A program made the translations under genes and the position numbers. From contig NZ_WESE01000014.1 in NCBI RefSeq assembly GCF_009184895.1, positions 1 through 64,000 on the forward strand: 64,000 bases of DNA. The letters run 5' to 3'. The notes under the pieces are model-generated. The model saw nothing but the letters and a program-made list of their open reading frames with translations. It was not told where the DNA came from and did no database searches. Origin of the DNA: Nostocoides sp. F2B08 (GTDB lineage Bacteria; Actinomycetota; Actinomycetes; Actinomycetales; Dermatophilaceae). Of this stretch, positions 41,059 through 50,685 are shown piece after piece (position 1 is the first letter of the stretch; the number at the start of each line of letters is the position of its first letter).

Positions 41059-42528
41059 GTGATCTGGTGGGAGCTGTTCGACCCGTTCGCCGCGCTCGGC
41101 AACGCCGCGACGAAGGTCGCCGCCGACGCCTGGACCGGCACGATGCTCAGCGTCTGGAACGCCGCCTTGTGGGTGTTGCGGGTCGTCCTGACCATCGAGG
41201 ACCACTTCCTCACCCCGCAGCTGAGCCTCACCGGCCCGATGGCCGGGATCTATCGGGTGACGTTCTGGATCGCCGGCGTCCTCGTCGTCATCTTCGTCGC
41301 GGTTCAGCTCGGGATCGCCGCGATCCGCCGCGACGGGCAGTCCCTCGCCCGAGTGCTCATCGGGGCGGCGCAGTACGTCATGGTCTGGGCCGGATGGATC
41401 GTCTACGCCGTCGCCGTCCTCGCCGCCGCTGGCGGCTTGACGAAGGCGATGATGCGCGAGCTCCTCGACGTCGACCAGCTCGCTGCGTGGCAGCCGTGGG
41501 CGCCGCTGGCCGCCGAGGACCTCACCGAGACCGTCCTCGCGACCGTGCTCGGCATGATGGGGTTCCTGCTGCTCTTCGGCGCGGTCGCGCACCTGCTCGT
41601 CATGCTCACCCGCGCCGGCGCGTTGATGATCCTCGCCGCCACCGCCCCCATCGCCGCCGCCGGGCTGGTCTGGGAGGGCGGCCGGTCCTGGTTCTGGAAG
41701 ACGTTCCGCTGGTTCCACGCCGCCGCCTTCACCCCCGTGCTCATGATGCTCATGCTCGGCCTCGGCGTGCAGGTCTCCAACGGCGTCGCCCTCGGCTGGG
41801 CCGACTCCCTCGCCGCCGCCATCGGCTCCGCCGTCCCGGCCGTGCTCCTGATCTTCATCGGGGCGTTCTCCCCGCTAGCCCTGTTCAAGCTGCTCGCGTT
41901 CGTCGACCCCGGCACCTCCTCCGGGGCGGCCATGCGCGCCGGGCTCGTCGCCGAAGGCGGCATCCAGGGCCTCCTCCGCGGCGGCAGCAGTGCCGGGTCG
42001 TCGGCCGCGTCGACCGCAGACGACACCGGCCGCTCCCAAGGCGAAGCCTCGAGCGAGGCCGCCACCAGCCAACGCGCCGCCCAGACCGGCGGCGGCATGC
42101 TCGCCGCGTTCGGCGGAGGTGCCGGGCAGGTCGCCTCCCGCGGCCTCGGGCTCGCGGTCACCCTCGGCACCACCGGCGCCAGCGTCGGTGCCGACCTGGC
42201 CAACCAGATGGGCGTCGGCCACAACACCTACATCCCCGACATGTCCCGCACCCGCGCCCAGACCGGCAAGGACCCGGCCAACCCGCAGGTCCACGGCGCC
42301 GACCCCGCCAGCCAAGGCGGCGGCAGCAGCGGAGGAGCCGCGCCGTCGGCAGGCCCCCAGCCCGGGCAGCAACCACCGATGCCGGCCCCGCCGACCCAGA
42401 CCGCACCGGCGGGAGGTGCCGGGGGCACGCCCGGGGCGCCGAGCACGTCGGGCACGGCTGCCGGCGGGGGAGCAGCCGCAGGCGGCGCGGCGGGGGCCGC
42501 CGGGTCGGTTCCGGTCGTCCCCGTCTGA
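41059..42528 (+). CDS. VirB6/TrbL-like channel protein
   Basis: A 489-residue integral membrane protein with about seven helices in the first 290 residues, including a long amphipathic stretch (AAIRRDGQSLARVLIG) and a WxxGRSWFWKTFRWFHA loop. A low-complexity Gly/Ala/Ser/Pro tail of about 180 residues follows. This is the usual form of VirB6/TrbL channel subunits in Gram-positive elements. GTG 41059 is supported by AAAGGGAGGGG 5 bases upstream. The low-complexity tail probably faces the wall or cytosol as a flexible linker. Confidence 0.8.
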   Translation: MIWWELFDPFAALGNAATKVAADAWTGTMLSVWNAALWVLRVVLTIEDHFLTPQLSLTGPMAGIYRVTFWIAGVLVVIFVAVQLGIAAIRRDGQSLARVLIGAAQYVMVWAGWIVYAVAVLAAAGGLTKAMMRELLDVDQLAAWQPWAPLAAEDLTETVLATVLGMMGFLLLFGAVAHLLVMLTRAGALMILAATAPIAAAGLVWEGGRSWFWKTFRWFHAAAFTPVLMMLMLGLGVQVSNGVALGWADSLAAAIGSAVPAVLLIFIGAFSPLALFKLLAFVDPGTSSGAAMRAGLVAEGGIQGLLRGGSSAGSSAASTADDTGRSQGEASSEAATSQRAAQTGGGMLAAFGGGAGQVASRGLGLAVTLGTTGASVGADLANQMGVGHNTYIPDMSRTRAQTGKDPANPQVHGADPASQGGGSSGGAAPSAGPQPGQQPPMPAPPTQTAPAGGAGGTPGAPSTSGTAAGGGAAAGGAAGAAGSVPVVPV

Positions 42529-42573
42529 ACTGACCCCCAACAACAAAAAGAAACCAAGTAGGAGGTGCGTCTC

Positions 42574-44079
42574 GTGGCGCAGATCTACAGCCAGTACACC
42601 AAGGCCCGGATCGGCTGGTTCCTCGGCCTGACCGGCTGGCAGGCCAGCATCGTCGCCGCCTCGACGCTGCCGTTCTTCTGGGCCCTCAAAGAACAGGCCT
42701 GGGCCTCAGCGAGCATGTTCCTGCTCATCGCCGCCACCGTCACGGGCGTCACCGTCGTTCCTGTTCGTGGCCGGTCGGCGGTCGGGTGGCTGCTCGCCGT
42801 CACCGGCTTCGCGATCGGGGGCCTGACCGGCTGGACCCGCTACCGCGCCCGCGCCACAACCGGAACGGTCACTGACCCGGACGTGGTGGACCTGCCCGGC
42901 GCGCTGTCCGGGATCGAGATCCACGAGGGCCCACCCACCGGGCTGTCCGGGGCGCGGGTGGCGGTCATCCAGAATCACGCCACTCGCACCTGGGCGGCCA
43001 CCGCCGCCATCGTCCACCCCGGGGTCGGGATGGCCGACGCCGACGAGCGAGCTCGCCTCGGCCGCGGCTTGGCCGAGCTGATCGACCAAGCCGCCCGAAC
43101 CGAGCTCATCGACGAGATCCTCTTCCTTGTGCGCACCGTCCCCGACGACGGCGCCGAACGCGACCAGTGGGTCACCCGCCACCGCCACCCGACCAGCGGC
43201 CTCGACGTCCGTGTTATCAACGACCAGCTCCAACAGGCCCTGTCCTCGGCGTCGGTACGTACTGAGATCTACGTGTCGATCGTCGTCCCCGAGACCCGCC
43301 TCACCAGAGCCGCGAAAGAGGCCGGCCGCGGCGTCGACGCACGCGCCGCGGTCCTCTACGGGCTCATGGCCGAGGTCGAGGCCCAGCTCAAAGGCGGCCT
43401 CGCCATGACCAGCGTGGCGTGGCTGACCAGCCCCGAGCTCGCCGCCGCCGCCCGCACCGGGTTCGCCCCAGGAGACCGCGCCGGAATCATCGACGCCCTC
43501 ACCGCACACGCCACCGACGAGACGGTGAACGCTTCGGTGCCGTGGTCGATGGCCGGCCCCTCCGGAGCCGACCCCGCGGCCCGGCACTACTCCCACGACG
43601 CGTGGAACTCGATCAGCGCCACCATCACGCTGCCGATTAAGGGCGCCGTCCTGGGCGCCCTCGCCCCAGTCCTGACCCCGACGCAGCCGGGAGAGCGGCG
43701 CAGCTTCCTCGTCGCCTACCCGATCCTCTCCCAGCACTCCGCGGCGCGGCAGTCCGCCAGCAGCGAGTGGGCCGCCGACATGGGCCAAGGCCTGCGCGAG
43801 AAGGCCAAGATGCGCACCTCCACCAAGGCCCGCGACGAGACCGAGCAGGTCCGCGCGCTCGAGGCCAAGCTCGCCCGCGGCTCAGCTCTCACGCGCCCGT
43901 ATGCGGTGTGCACCGTCACCGTCCCCAAGACCGCCCGCATCGCCGAACACGGCCGCCACCTCGACGCCTCCATCCGCCGCGCAGGGTTCGCCCCCCTCCG
44001 ACTGGATCTATCGCAGGACGTCGCCTTCGCCGCCTCCGTCGTCCCCCTCGGCATCAGCCTCACCCGCACCACCACCTGA
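42574..44079 (+). CDS. SCO6880/PrgI-type conjugation protein
   Basis: A 501-residue protein. The N-terminal segment WFLGLTGWQASIVAASTLPFF and a second helix form a PrgI/VirB3-like membrane module. The rest is a large soluble domain resembling the N-terminal half of VirB4. This is the SCO6880 family, always found before VirB4 in actinobacterial conjugation loci, so VirB3-VirB4 functions are split over two genes here. GGAGG 8 bases upstream selects GTG 42574 over GTG 42565. VirB4 follows after 26 bases. Confidence 0.82.
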   Translation: MAQIYSQYTKARIGWFLGLTGWQASIVAASTLPFFWALKEQAWASASMFLLIAATVTGVTVVPVRGRSAVGWLLAVTGFAIGGLTGWTRYRARATTGTVTDPDVVDLPGALSGIEIHEGPPTGLSGARVAVIQNHATRTWAATAAIVHPGVGMADADERARLGRGLAELIDQAARTELIDEILFLVRTVPDDGAERDQWVTRHRHPTSGLDVRVINDQLQQALSSASVRTEIYVSIVVPETRLTRAAKEAGRGVDARAAVLYGLMAEVEAQLKGGLAMTSVAWLTSPELAAAARTGFAPGDRAGIIDALTAHATDETVNASVPWSMAGPSGADPAARHYSHDAWNSISATITLPIKGAVLGALAPVLTPTQPGERRSFLVAYPILSQHSAARQSASSEWAADMGQGLREKAKMRTSTKARDETEQVRALEAKLARGSALTRPYAVCTVTVPKTARIAEHGRHLDASIRRAGFAPLRLDLSQDVAFAASVVPLGISLTRTTT

Positions 44080-44105
44080 ACGAAGAGCGAAACAGGAGCG
44101 ACACG

Positions 44106-45632
44106 ATGATCAGGACGCAGCGCGGGAGTGGGCGGGATATGACCCGGCTGCTCGCGGACTTCGGCCACACCCTGCCCACCCATCCCGCCCCGGCTGCCGG
44201 GTCGAAGGAGTCGCGGCTGTTCCGGTACGCCCCCCGGCGCGGGCCACGCCAGGCTGGGCGGGGGTGGGCGCCCGCGGCCGCACCGGTCACCGCCTACCGG
44301 ATGCCCTCGGACCAGGCGGGCGTGTTCTGGCCGTTCATCCACGGCCCCGGCCTGCCCCCGACCGGCGCCCAGATGGGCGTCGACACCCTCTCCGGCGCCG
44401 CGTTCTACGCCGACCCCATCGGCTGGGTCCTCGACGACGACATCCCCGTTACCAACCCCAACGTCATCTGCATGGGCAAACCCGGCACCGGCAAGTCCGC
44501 CACCACCAAAGCCTTCGCCCTACGCATGACCGACTTCGGCTACAAGATCCTCATCCTCGGCGACCCCAAAGACGAATACGAACGCCTCTGCCACTTCTTC
44601 AACGTCCAACCGTTCACGCTCGGCCCCGGCCTGCCCGCCCGAATCAACCCCCTCGCCTTCGGCCCCCTCGCCCACCGCTGGAACCACCTCACCCCAGAGG
44701 AGTCACAGTCGCGGGCGGCGGTCGTGTTCGGCCGCTGGCTCACCCTCCTGCGCGCCCTCGTCGGAAGCCAACGCATCGGCGACCAGCGCGTCCCCTTCGG
44801 ACCCTCAGAGGAGAACGTCGTCAAGACCGCGCTGCGGGATCTCACCGGCTACGACCGCGGGACTAGCCACCTGACTGAGACCACCATCCCCGCCCTGTGG
44901 CACGCCCTCGACCACCCCACCGACGACCTTGTCACCGCCTGCCGCTACGCCAGCCGGCAGGTCTTCCTCGACGACACCCGCCTCCTGCGCGACGCCCTCG
45001 GCCAGCTCGTCTCCGGAGCCCTCGCCGGACTCTTCGACGACCACACCACCATCGTCATCGACTGGCACGCCCCCATCCAGTCACTGTCCCTGTCTCGCCT
45101 CACCCCCCTCGGCGATGAGGCCGTCGGTATCGCCCTGGTCTGCCTGAACTCCTGGGGTAGGGGGATGCGGGAGATCGCCGAACCGGGAGACCTGCGCATC
45201 GTTGTGCGCGACGAGATGTGGAAGGCCATGCGCCTCGGCATCGACGCCGTCAAGAGCCTCGATGAGGACTTTCGCCTCTCCCGAGGCGTCGCTGGCCGCG
45301 GCGGCGACATCCAGTGGGCCAACGCCCACAAACCCTCCGACATGCTCACCGTCGGCGACCACGGCTCCCAAGCCGCCAACATCGCCAGAGACCTCATGCA
45401 CCTGGCCGACATCAAGATCCTCCACGGCCAGAAACCCGGCGTCGCCCACGAGCTCGACGACATGCTCGGCCTCGGGCCCATCGCCACTGACGCCATCACC
45501 GGCTGGGCCATGCACCGCAAAGGACGCGCCCTCTGGCAGATCGGCGACCACGCCCACAAAGTCGAAACCTTGCTGCATCCCATCGAGGCCCACCTCACAT
45601 GGACAAATGACGCCATCCAGGGCGCGCTCTAG
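44106..45632 (+). CDS. virB4: VirB4-family conjugation ATPase
   Basis: A 508-residue ATPase. Walker A GKPGTGKSATTK (Lys130) follows a 120-residue N-terminal region; ILILGDPKDEYERL is the following strand; RIVVRDEMWKAMRL is Walker B (DE); and GDIQWANAHKPSDML is the sensor/arginine region typical of VirB4/TraC. Its N-terminal half is short because the matching part sits in the SCO6880-type protein just upstream. It energises channel assembly and transfer. AGGAG precedes ATG 44106. Confidence 0.88.
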   Translation: MIRTQRGSGRDMTRLLADFGHTLPTHPAPAAGSKESRLFRYAPRRGPRQAGRGWAPAAAPVTAYRMPSDQAGVFWPFIHGPGLPPTGAQMGVDTLSGAAFYADPIGWVLDDDIPVTNPNVICMGKPGTGKSATTKAFALRMTDFGYKILILGDPKDEYERLCHFFNVQPFTLGPGLPARINPLAFGPLAHRWNHLTPEESQSRAAVVFGRWLTLLRALVGSQRIGDQRVPFGPSEENVVKTALRDLTGYDRGTSHLTETTIPALWHALDHPTDDLVTACRYASRQVFLDDTRLLRDALGQLVSGALAGLFDDHTTIVIDWHAPIQSLSLSRLTPLGDEAVGIALVCLNSWGRGMREIAEPGDLRIVVRDEMWKAMRLGIDAVKSLDEDFRLSRGVAGRGGDIQWANAHKPSDMLTVGDHGSQAANIARDLMHLADIKILHGQKPGVAHELDDMLGLGPIATDAITGWAMHRKGRALWQIGDHAHKVETLLHPIEAHLTWTNDAIQGAL

Positions 45633-45640
45633 GCGCTCCC

Positions 45641-46732
45641 ATGGCGAAGCTGGTCTCAGCGATCACCGCAGCCCTTCTTCTGCTCATCGGTGCACCGCTG
45701 CTCCTGGCGGCGTTCGTCGTCACCGGATCGACCGCGGCCGCCCTTCAGCTCGAGTCCTGCACCGCCACAGGCGGCGTCGGGGCGGGGGAGTGGCGTCCTC
45801 CGTACCAGCAGGCGTACGTCGTAGGGGCTCGCGGGTTCGGGATGCGGTTCCACCCCATCTTGCGCACCTGGCGGGTGCACACCGGACAGGACCTGACCTC
45901 AATCCCCGCCGGCGGGCCGATCGTCGCCGCCGCTGCCGGCACCGTCATCTTCGCCGGGGACTCCGGCGGTTACGGCAACCTCGTCCTCATCGACCACGGC
46001 GGCGACATCGAAACCGGCTATGCCCACCTCGCCCGGATCGACCCGGACATCACCGTCGGCGCCACCGTGTCGATGGGGCAACCACTCGGCACCGAAGGCT
46101 CCACCGGCAGGAGCACCGGCAACCACCTCCACTACGAAGTCCGCCGCAACGGCACCCCCATCGACCCCGTCCCCTTCATGGCCGACCACGGCGCACCCCT
46201 CGACGGCCGCGCCATCGCACCCACCACGCCAGCGGGGCAGGGCACCGGTTCAAGTCTTGCTCCGGTGGTTGCGGACACCTTCTCGTTCGAGCTGCCCGAA
46301 CCTGGCGAGCCGCGCCTGAACTCCCTCACCAACCCCGCCCTCCCCATCCCGCCCGACATCAAGGCCCTCTACATGGCGGCGGCCGAGGAGTACGACGTGC
46401 CGTGGGCGCTGCTCGCCGGGATCGGCATGGCCGAGACCGCGCACGGGCGCATCCGTGCCAATAGCTCAGCGGGGGCCCAAGGACTTATGCAGTTCATGCC
46501 CGCCACCTGGGCCATCTACGGAGTCGACGGAAACGGAGACGGGAGAGCCGACATCCTCAACGACACCGACTCGGTCATGAGCGCCGCCAACTACCTCACC
46601 ACAGCCGGCGTCCACAACGGCCCAGACAGCGTCCGCGACGCGCTCTTCGCCTACAACCGAGCCCACTGGTACGTCAACGACGCCCTTTTCTACGCCGCTC
46701 AGTACGGGGTCGGCGCGGTGGACTGTCAGTGA
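45641..46732 (+). CDS. Bifunctional wall hydrolase, M23 peptidase and lytic transglycosylase
   Basis: A 363-residue exported enzyme. After the signal/anchor helix, the M23 metallopeptidase domain shows HTGQD (His80 and Asp84) and NHLHYEV (His162, His164). The C-terminal SLT domain shows GMAETAHGRIRANSSAGAQG with the catalytic Glu265 and MQFMPATW. It cuts both peptide cross-links and glycan strands of peptidoglycan to let the conjugation channel through, the VirB1 role. The gene follows virB4 by 8 bases. Order reversed relative to the common SLT-then-peptidase (CwlT) proteins. Confidence 0.87.
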   Translation: MAKLVSAITAALLLLIGAPLLLAAFVVTGSTAAALQLESCTATGGVGAGEWRPPYQQAYVVGARGFGMRFHPILRTWRVHTGQDLTSIPAGGPIVAAAAGTVIFAGDSGGYGNLVLIDHGGDIETGYAHLARIDPDITVGATVSMGQPLGTEGSTGRSTGNHLHYEVRRNGTPIDPVPFMADHGAPLDGRAIAPTTPAGQGTGSSLAPVVADTFSFELPEPGEPRLNSLTNPALPIPPDIKALYMAAAEEYDVPWALLAGIGMAETAHGRIRANSSAGAQGLMQFMPATWAIYGVDGNGDGRADILNDTDSVMSAANYLTTAGVHNGPDSVRDALFAYNRAHWYVNDALFYAAQYGVGAVDCQ

Positions 46733-47469
46733 AGCGACGCAGCTGGCCGGCATCGAGTTCGTGGTGTGGTCGAGGAGTGTGGCTCTGGGCCTCGCAGTTC
46801 GAGAGAGTCTGGGCGCCGACGGACACGCACCCTCCGGTCATCTGTAACCACAGCCGCCCTGGGTCAAGCGAGAGGCCGTGGCCGCGTTCTTGATCTAGAG
46901 TGCCTCATTGCCGGTAGAACGATCTTTCAGGTCTGTTGGTGTGCCGCCATAACCCGCGCGTGCGCGCGACTGGGGATTCCCTCACCAAGCGGGACGGAAG
47001 TCGCCCTCGATAACCGCCTTGGGGGAGTGATCATCGCTCGCCGGGGGGCGAACGTAACCCAGCGCGTCCGCTGAATTGCGGCTGAGTGACTTGAGCAGGG
47101 TTGTGTGTGGGCGAGGGATCCATTTGCAGCCAACCTTCTCTTCCCCGCGACAGCCTCGACGTGCTAAGGATCCTCTTTGAGGCGCCGGAGTACCGTTCGG
47201 CACCCCCGGGGAAGGTCAGACTCGTATAGATCGATCCGCCTAGCTCGACGAATCACCGTGGAGGAGCGGTTGGGGGATCGCTTGGGGTCGGTCAGTAGGC
47301 AGTGTCCGCGTCGGATGCCCGTGAGCGACACAGGAGTTTCCTCGTCGGGTCGGGTTTGTCCGCGTGGCCGGCCGGCTGAGACCTGCGCCGACGGCTACGG
47401 TGTGATTCAGACCCCCGGTGTCAGCCTTGCTGTGCTGTGTTGGAGGGCAAGGTGACAGGAGGAGCGGCA
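46733..47469. other. Intergenic region left of the defence operon
   Basis: About 740 bases without a gene I can support. It is less GC-rich and less codon-structured than its surroundings and contains stop codons in all plus-strand frames. It probably holds the promoter of the defence operon, but I cannot point to a convincing -35/-10 pair. With the gap at 56402-56969 it brackets the operon, consistent with insertion of the cargo into the transfer operon. Confidence 0.5.
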
Positions 47470-50400
47470 GTGGCGCGCGAGTTTGTGCAGGACCAGCGCG
47501 TCATCCTGCCTGCCCTGTCTTCTCTCGGGTACGTGACGGTGGACATGGCCGTGAAGGGGCCTGCGGGCGGCTGGGTGCTGTACGTGAAGGACGACGGCGG
47601 CGGCATCCACCGCGCCGACCTCACCGCCAGCGAGGCGGACGAGGTGAAGACGCTCACGCAGGACGGCAGCGCCAGGTCGGAACGTGTACTCGCGGGCATG
47701 TGGACTCAGTGGATGGCCGCAGCGTCCATGAACGCCCGTTCGACATTGCTCGCGTCGTCACCGTTGGAGCCGTACGCGCACCAGTCACATGCCGTGTACG
47801 GGGCGATGCTGCCCCAGCCGTGGTTGCGGTTCCTCCTTGCGGACGAGCCGGGCACGGGCAAGACGATCATGGCGGGCCTGTATTTGCGTGAGATGCAGAA
47901 GCACGGGCTCATCCGCAAAGCCCTCATCGTCGTCCCCGCGAACCTCGTGTCGAAGTGGCAGGCCGACTTCGAGCGGTTCTTCGGTGGAGGGCTACGTCGT
48001 ATCACCGCTGGCACCGTGCGGGAGCACGCGCTGGACCTCGACCATGACATGTGGATCACCTCGCTGGAACTCGCCGCTGTGAACCCTGCCGTGCAGGACG
48101 CGATCCGGCCGGACCTCGCGGGCTGGGACATTGTTGTGTTCGACGAGGCGCACCGGCTCACGCCGACGGCCCAGTCATTCCACCGTGTCGGCCGACTGCT
48201 CGCAAGGAATACGCCCCGCGCGTTGTTGATGACCGCCACCCCGCACCGTGGGTCGGAATGGCTGTTCCGCCACCTGCTGCACCTCGTAGACCCCGACATC
48301 TACCCCGAGCCCGGTGACGATTCGCGCCAGCAGCTCGCTGCGCTCCGCCCAGGCTCAACCCACTTCATCCGCCGCATGAAGGAAGACCTCGTCGACTACG
48401 ACGGCACCACCAAGCTGTTCAAGGGCCGGCACGCGTCGAACCTGCGCGTACCACTCACCCTCGAAGAGCTCACCGTCTACAACGAGGCGCTGGCGATGGT
48501 GAACCAGTTCTTCCCTCCAGCGGCCCAAGCCCTCGCCCGCATGGTCTATGGCAAGCGGACAGCGTCGTGCCTCTACTCGCTCGCGGAGACGCTCAAACGG
48601 CGCCGCGACCTCATGGGCGGAAAGACCGCCGCTGAGACCGCCATCGACGTGGACCCGTACGGGGAGGACGAGTCCGAACGCGAAGTCGAAGAGGTCGTGA
48701 ACGCCGACTCCCTCTCCGCGCGAGCCGAGAAGAAGGCCATTGGAGGGCTGCTCGCCACGCTCGAATCGACGCTGGCCCGCCCGTCATACGTGCCGTCGAA
48801 ATGGCGCCGCCTGACCGACGATTGTCTCGCCATTAACGGGATCCGACCCGGCGGCAACGAGCAAGCGGTTGTGTTCACCGAGTACGCCGACACCGCCGAG
48901 TGGATCACCGCGCGACTTAACCGCGAGGGGTACACCGCCCGCCCCTACTCCGGCAGGCAGAACCAAGCCGAACGAGACACGGTCCGTGCCGCATTCATGC
49001 GCGGCGACTTTCAGGTCATCGTGACCACGGACGCCGGTAACGAAGGCATCGACCTGCAGGCCGCGCACGTCCTCGTGAACTACGACATCCCATGGTCATT
49101 AGTCCGGCTCGAACAGCGCATGGGTCGCATCCACCGGGTCGGGCAGACCCGCGACGTAGAACTGTTCAACCTGGTGGCTGTGGACACACGTGAGGGCGAG
49201 ACGCTGCACCGTCTGCTGGACAACTTCGTGAACGCCGCGAACGAGCTGAACGGGCAGCTCTTCGATTCGCTCTCCCTCGTGGCTGAGCTGACGGGCGTGG
49301 ACTACGACAAGTGGCTCACCGCGCTGTACGGCAACGACGAGGACCGGAAGGCCGAGGCAATCCAGGCGGCCCGCCGCGTCACCACGGCCCAGCTCAAGAC
49401 CGCTGCTCAAGCGGCACGCGCACAAGAAGCGCGGCTCGCTGAGCAGGTCAAGGTCGTCGAAGCACTCGCGCTGCTCCACCGTGACTACCTCGAACGGATC
49501 AACCCCGCAATCGTCGACGCCTACCTGGAACGCCTGAACGCGTCCGGGCTCGTCACCGTGCGACCGACCGCGATGGGTGACGAGGTCCGGCTCCTGTCCG
49601 CGACACGACTCCCGAACGCGCTGGGCGGCGAGTCCCAAGCCCTTGTCGCGATCAGCGGCGACGCGCTGCGGGAGGCGGCCCGCTCGGACATCCGCGTCCT
49701 CGCGCTCGGGCCAGGCGACCCCGCGTTCGCGGCACTCATCGACCTGGCCGAGGACGACCTCGCCCCCGACCTGTACCGCGGCGGGGCGGCTCAGGACCCG
49801 ACCAGCATCACCGCCTACGACCTGTACGCCTACCGGGCCGAGCTCACCGAGGCTGACGGCCGCCGCCGCACCCAGTGGGCGTGCCTTGTGCGCGTCGACG
49901 CGACCGGGAGGGCCACCGCTGTCAGGTGGGAGTCCCTCGCGAACCTCGTGCCGACCACCGACCAGGGTCATGCGCCGCACCCCGCACGCGATCTTGCAGC
50001 TGCAGATGAGGCCCGCAGGCTCGCAGACAAGGCCAAGTCCGCGTCCCAGTCCGCTCGGACCGACTGGTTCTCCGACGCCCGGCGCGACCTGGCGAACCTG
50101 CCCACCGACCTGACACCCGCGAACGTGTTCCCGAACCGGGAGGAACGCGTCGCGCTGAGGACCACCCTAAAAGCCAAGACGGAAGCCCGACTCGCGGAGC
50201 TCGAACGGCTCTCCATCGTCGACATCACCGCGCCGCGGCCCGTGGCTCGTATCCACGTCGCCCCAGCAGGCGTGCCCGCAACCCTGGAGGAGAAGGACTC
50301 CGAGGCCATCTCCATGCGGCTCGTCGCGCACACCCTAGCGCTGCGAGGCTGGACCGTCTCTGACGTGCACTTCGACAACCTAGGCTACGACCTGTACGCC

Positions 50401-50685
50401 CGCCGTAGCCGGGAACACCGGCTGGTCGAAGTCAAGGGTGTGTGGGGTTCAGCGAGCTCTACAGGTGTGCGGCTGACCGGCAATGAAGTCCTCATGGCGA
50501 CCCAGCACGGCAAGGACTACTGGCTGTACGTGGTGGACGGGTGCGCGGACGGGACAGGCCGTATGTTCGGGACCTACCAGAATCCGGTCAAGGTGTTCGA
50601 CTCGGACATCACCGCAGACGCGATCTTCAAGGTCCCGGGCTCTAGCCTCGCTCGCGCCGCTCACAAGGAGGACGACCAGGCGTGA
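47470..50685 (+). CDS. SNF2-family helicase with C-terminal DUF3883 domain (DrmD-like)
   Basis: A 1,071-residue SF2 translocase. LADEPGTGKT (about 123-132) is motif I, VVFDEAHR (DEAH 225-228) motif II, TATPHRG (255-261) motif III, and the second RecA domain ends with QRMGRIHRVGQ near 548. The final 130 residues (about 943-1045) match DUF3883: DNLGYDLYA, then LVEVKG and WLYVVDG, a PD-(D/E)XK-like fold. SNF2 helicases of this size are DrmD in DISARM and related loci. GTG 47470 is preferred (AGGAGG 7 bases upstream). It overlaps the methylase gene by 4 bases. Confidence 0.85.
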   Translation: MAREFVQDQRVILPALSSLGYVTVDMAVKGPAGGWVLYVKDDGGGIHRADLTASEADEVKTLTQDGSARSERVLAGMWTQWMAAASMNARSTLLASSPLEPYAHQSHAVYGAMLPQPWLRFLLADEPGTGKTIMAGLYLREMQKHGLIRKALIVVPANLVSKWQADFERFFGGGLRRITAGTVREHALDLDHDMWITSLELAAVNPAVQDAIRPDLAGWDIVVFDEAHRLTPTAQSFHRVGRLLARNTPRALLMTATPHRGSEWLFRHLLHLVDPDIYPEPGDDSRQQLAALRPGSTHFIRRMKEDLVDYDGTTKLFKGRHASNLRVPLTLEELTVYNEALAMVNQFFPPAAQALARMVYGKRTASCLYSLAETLKRRRDLMGGKTAAETAIDVDPYGEDESEREVEEVVNADSLSARAEKKAIGGLLATLESTLARPSYVPSKWRRLTDDCLAINGIRPGGNEQAVVFTEYADTAEWITARLNREGYTARPYSGRQNQAERDTVRAAFMRGDFQVIVTTDAGNEGIDLQAAHVLVNYDIPWSLVRLEQRMGRIHRVGQTRDVELFNLVAVDTREGETLHRLLDNFVNAANELNGQLFDSLSLVAELTGVDYDKWLTALYGNDEDRKAEAIQAARRVTTAQLKTAAQAARAQEARLAEQVKVVEALALLHRDYLERINPAIVDAYLERLNASGLVTVRPTAMGDEVRLLSATRLPNALGGESQALVAISGDALREAARSDIRVLALGPGDPAFAALIDLAEDDLAPDLYRGGAAQDPTSITAYDLYAYRAELTEADGRRRTQWACLVRVDATGRATAVRWESLANLVPTTDQGHAPHPARDLAAADEARRLADKAKSASQSARTDWFSDARRDLANLPTDLTPANVFPNREERVALRTTLKAKTEARLAELERLSIVDITAPRPVARIHVAPAGVPATLEEKDSEAISMRLVAHTLALRGWTVSDVHFDNLGYDLYARRSREHRLVEVKGVWGSASSTGVRLTGNEVLMATQHGKDYWLYVVDGCADGTGRMFGTYQNPVKVFDSDITADAIFKVPGSSLARAAHKEDDQA

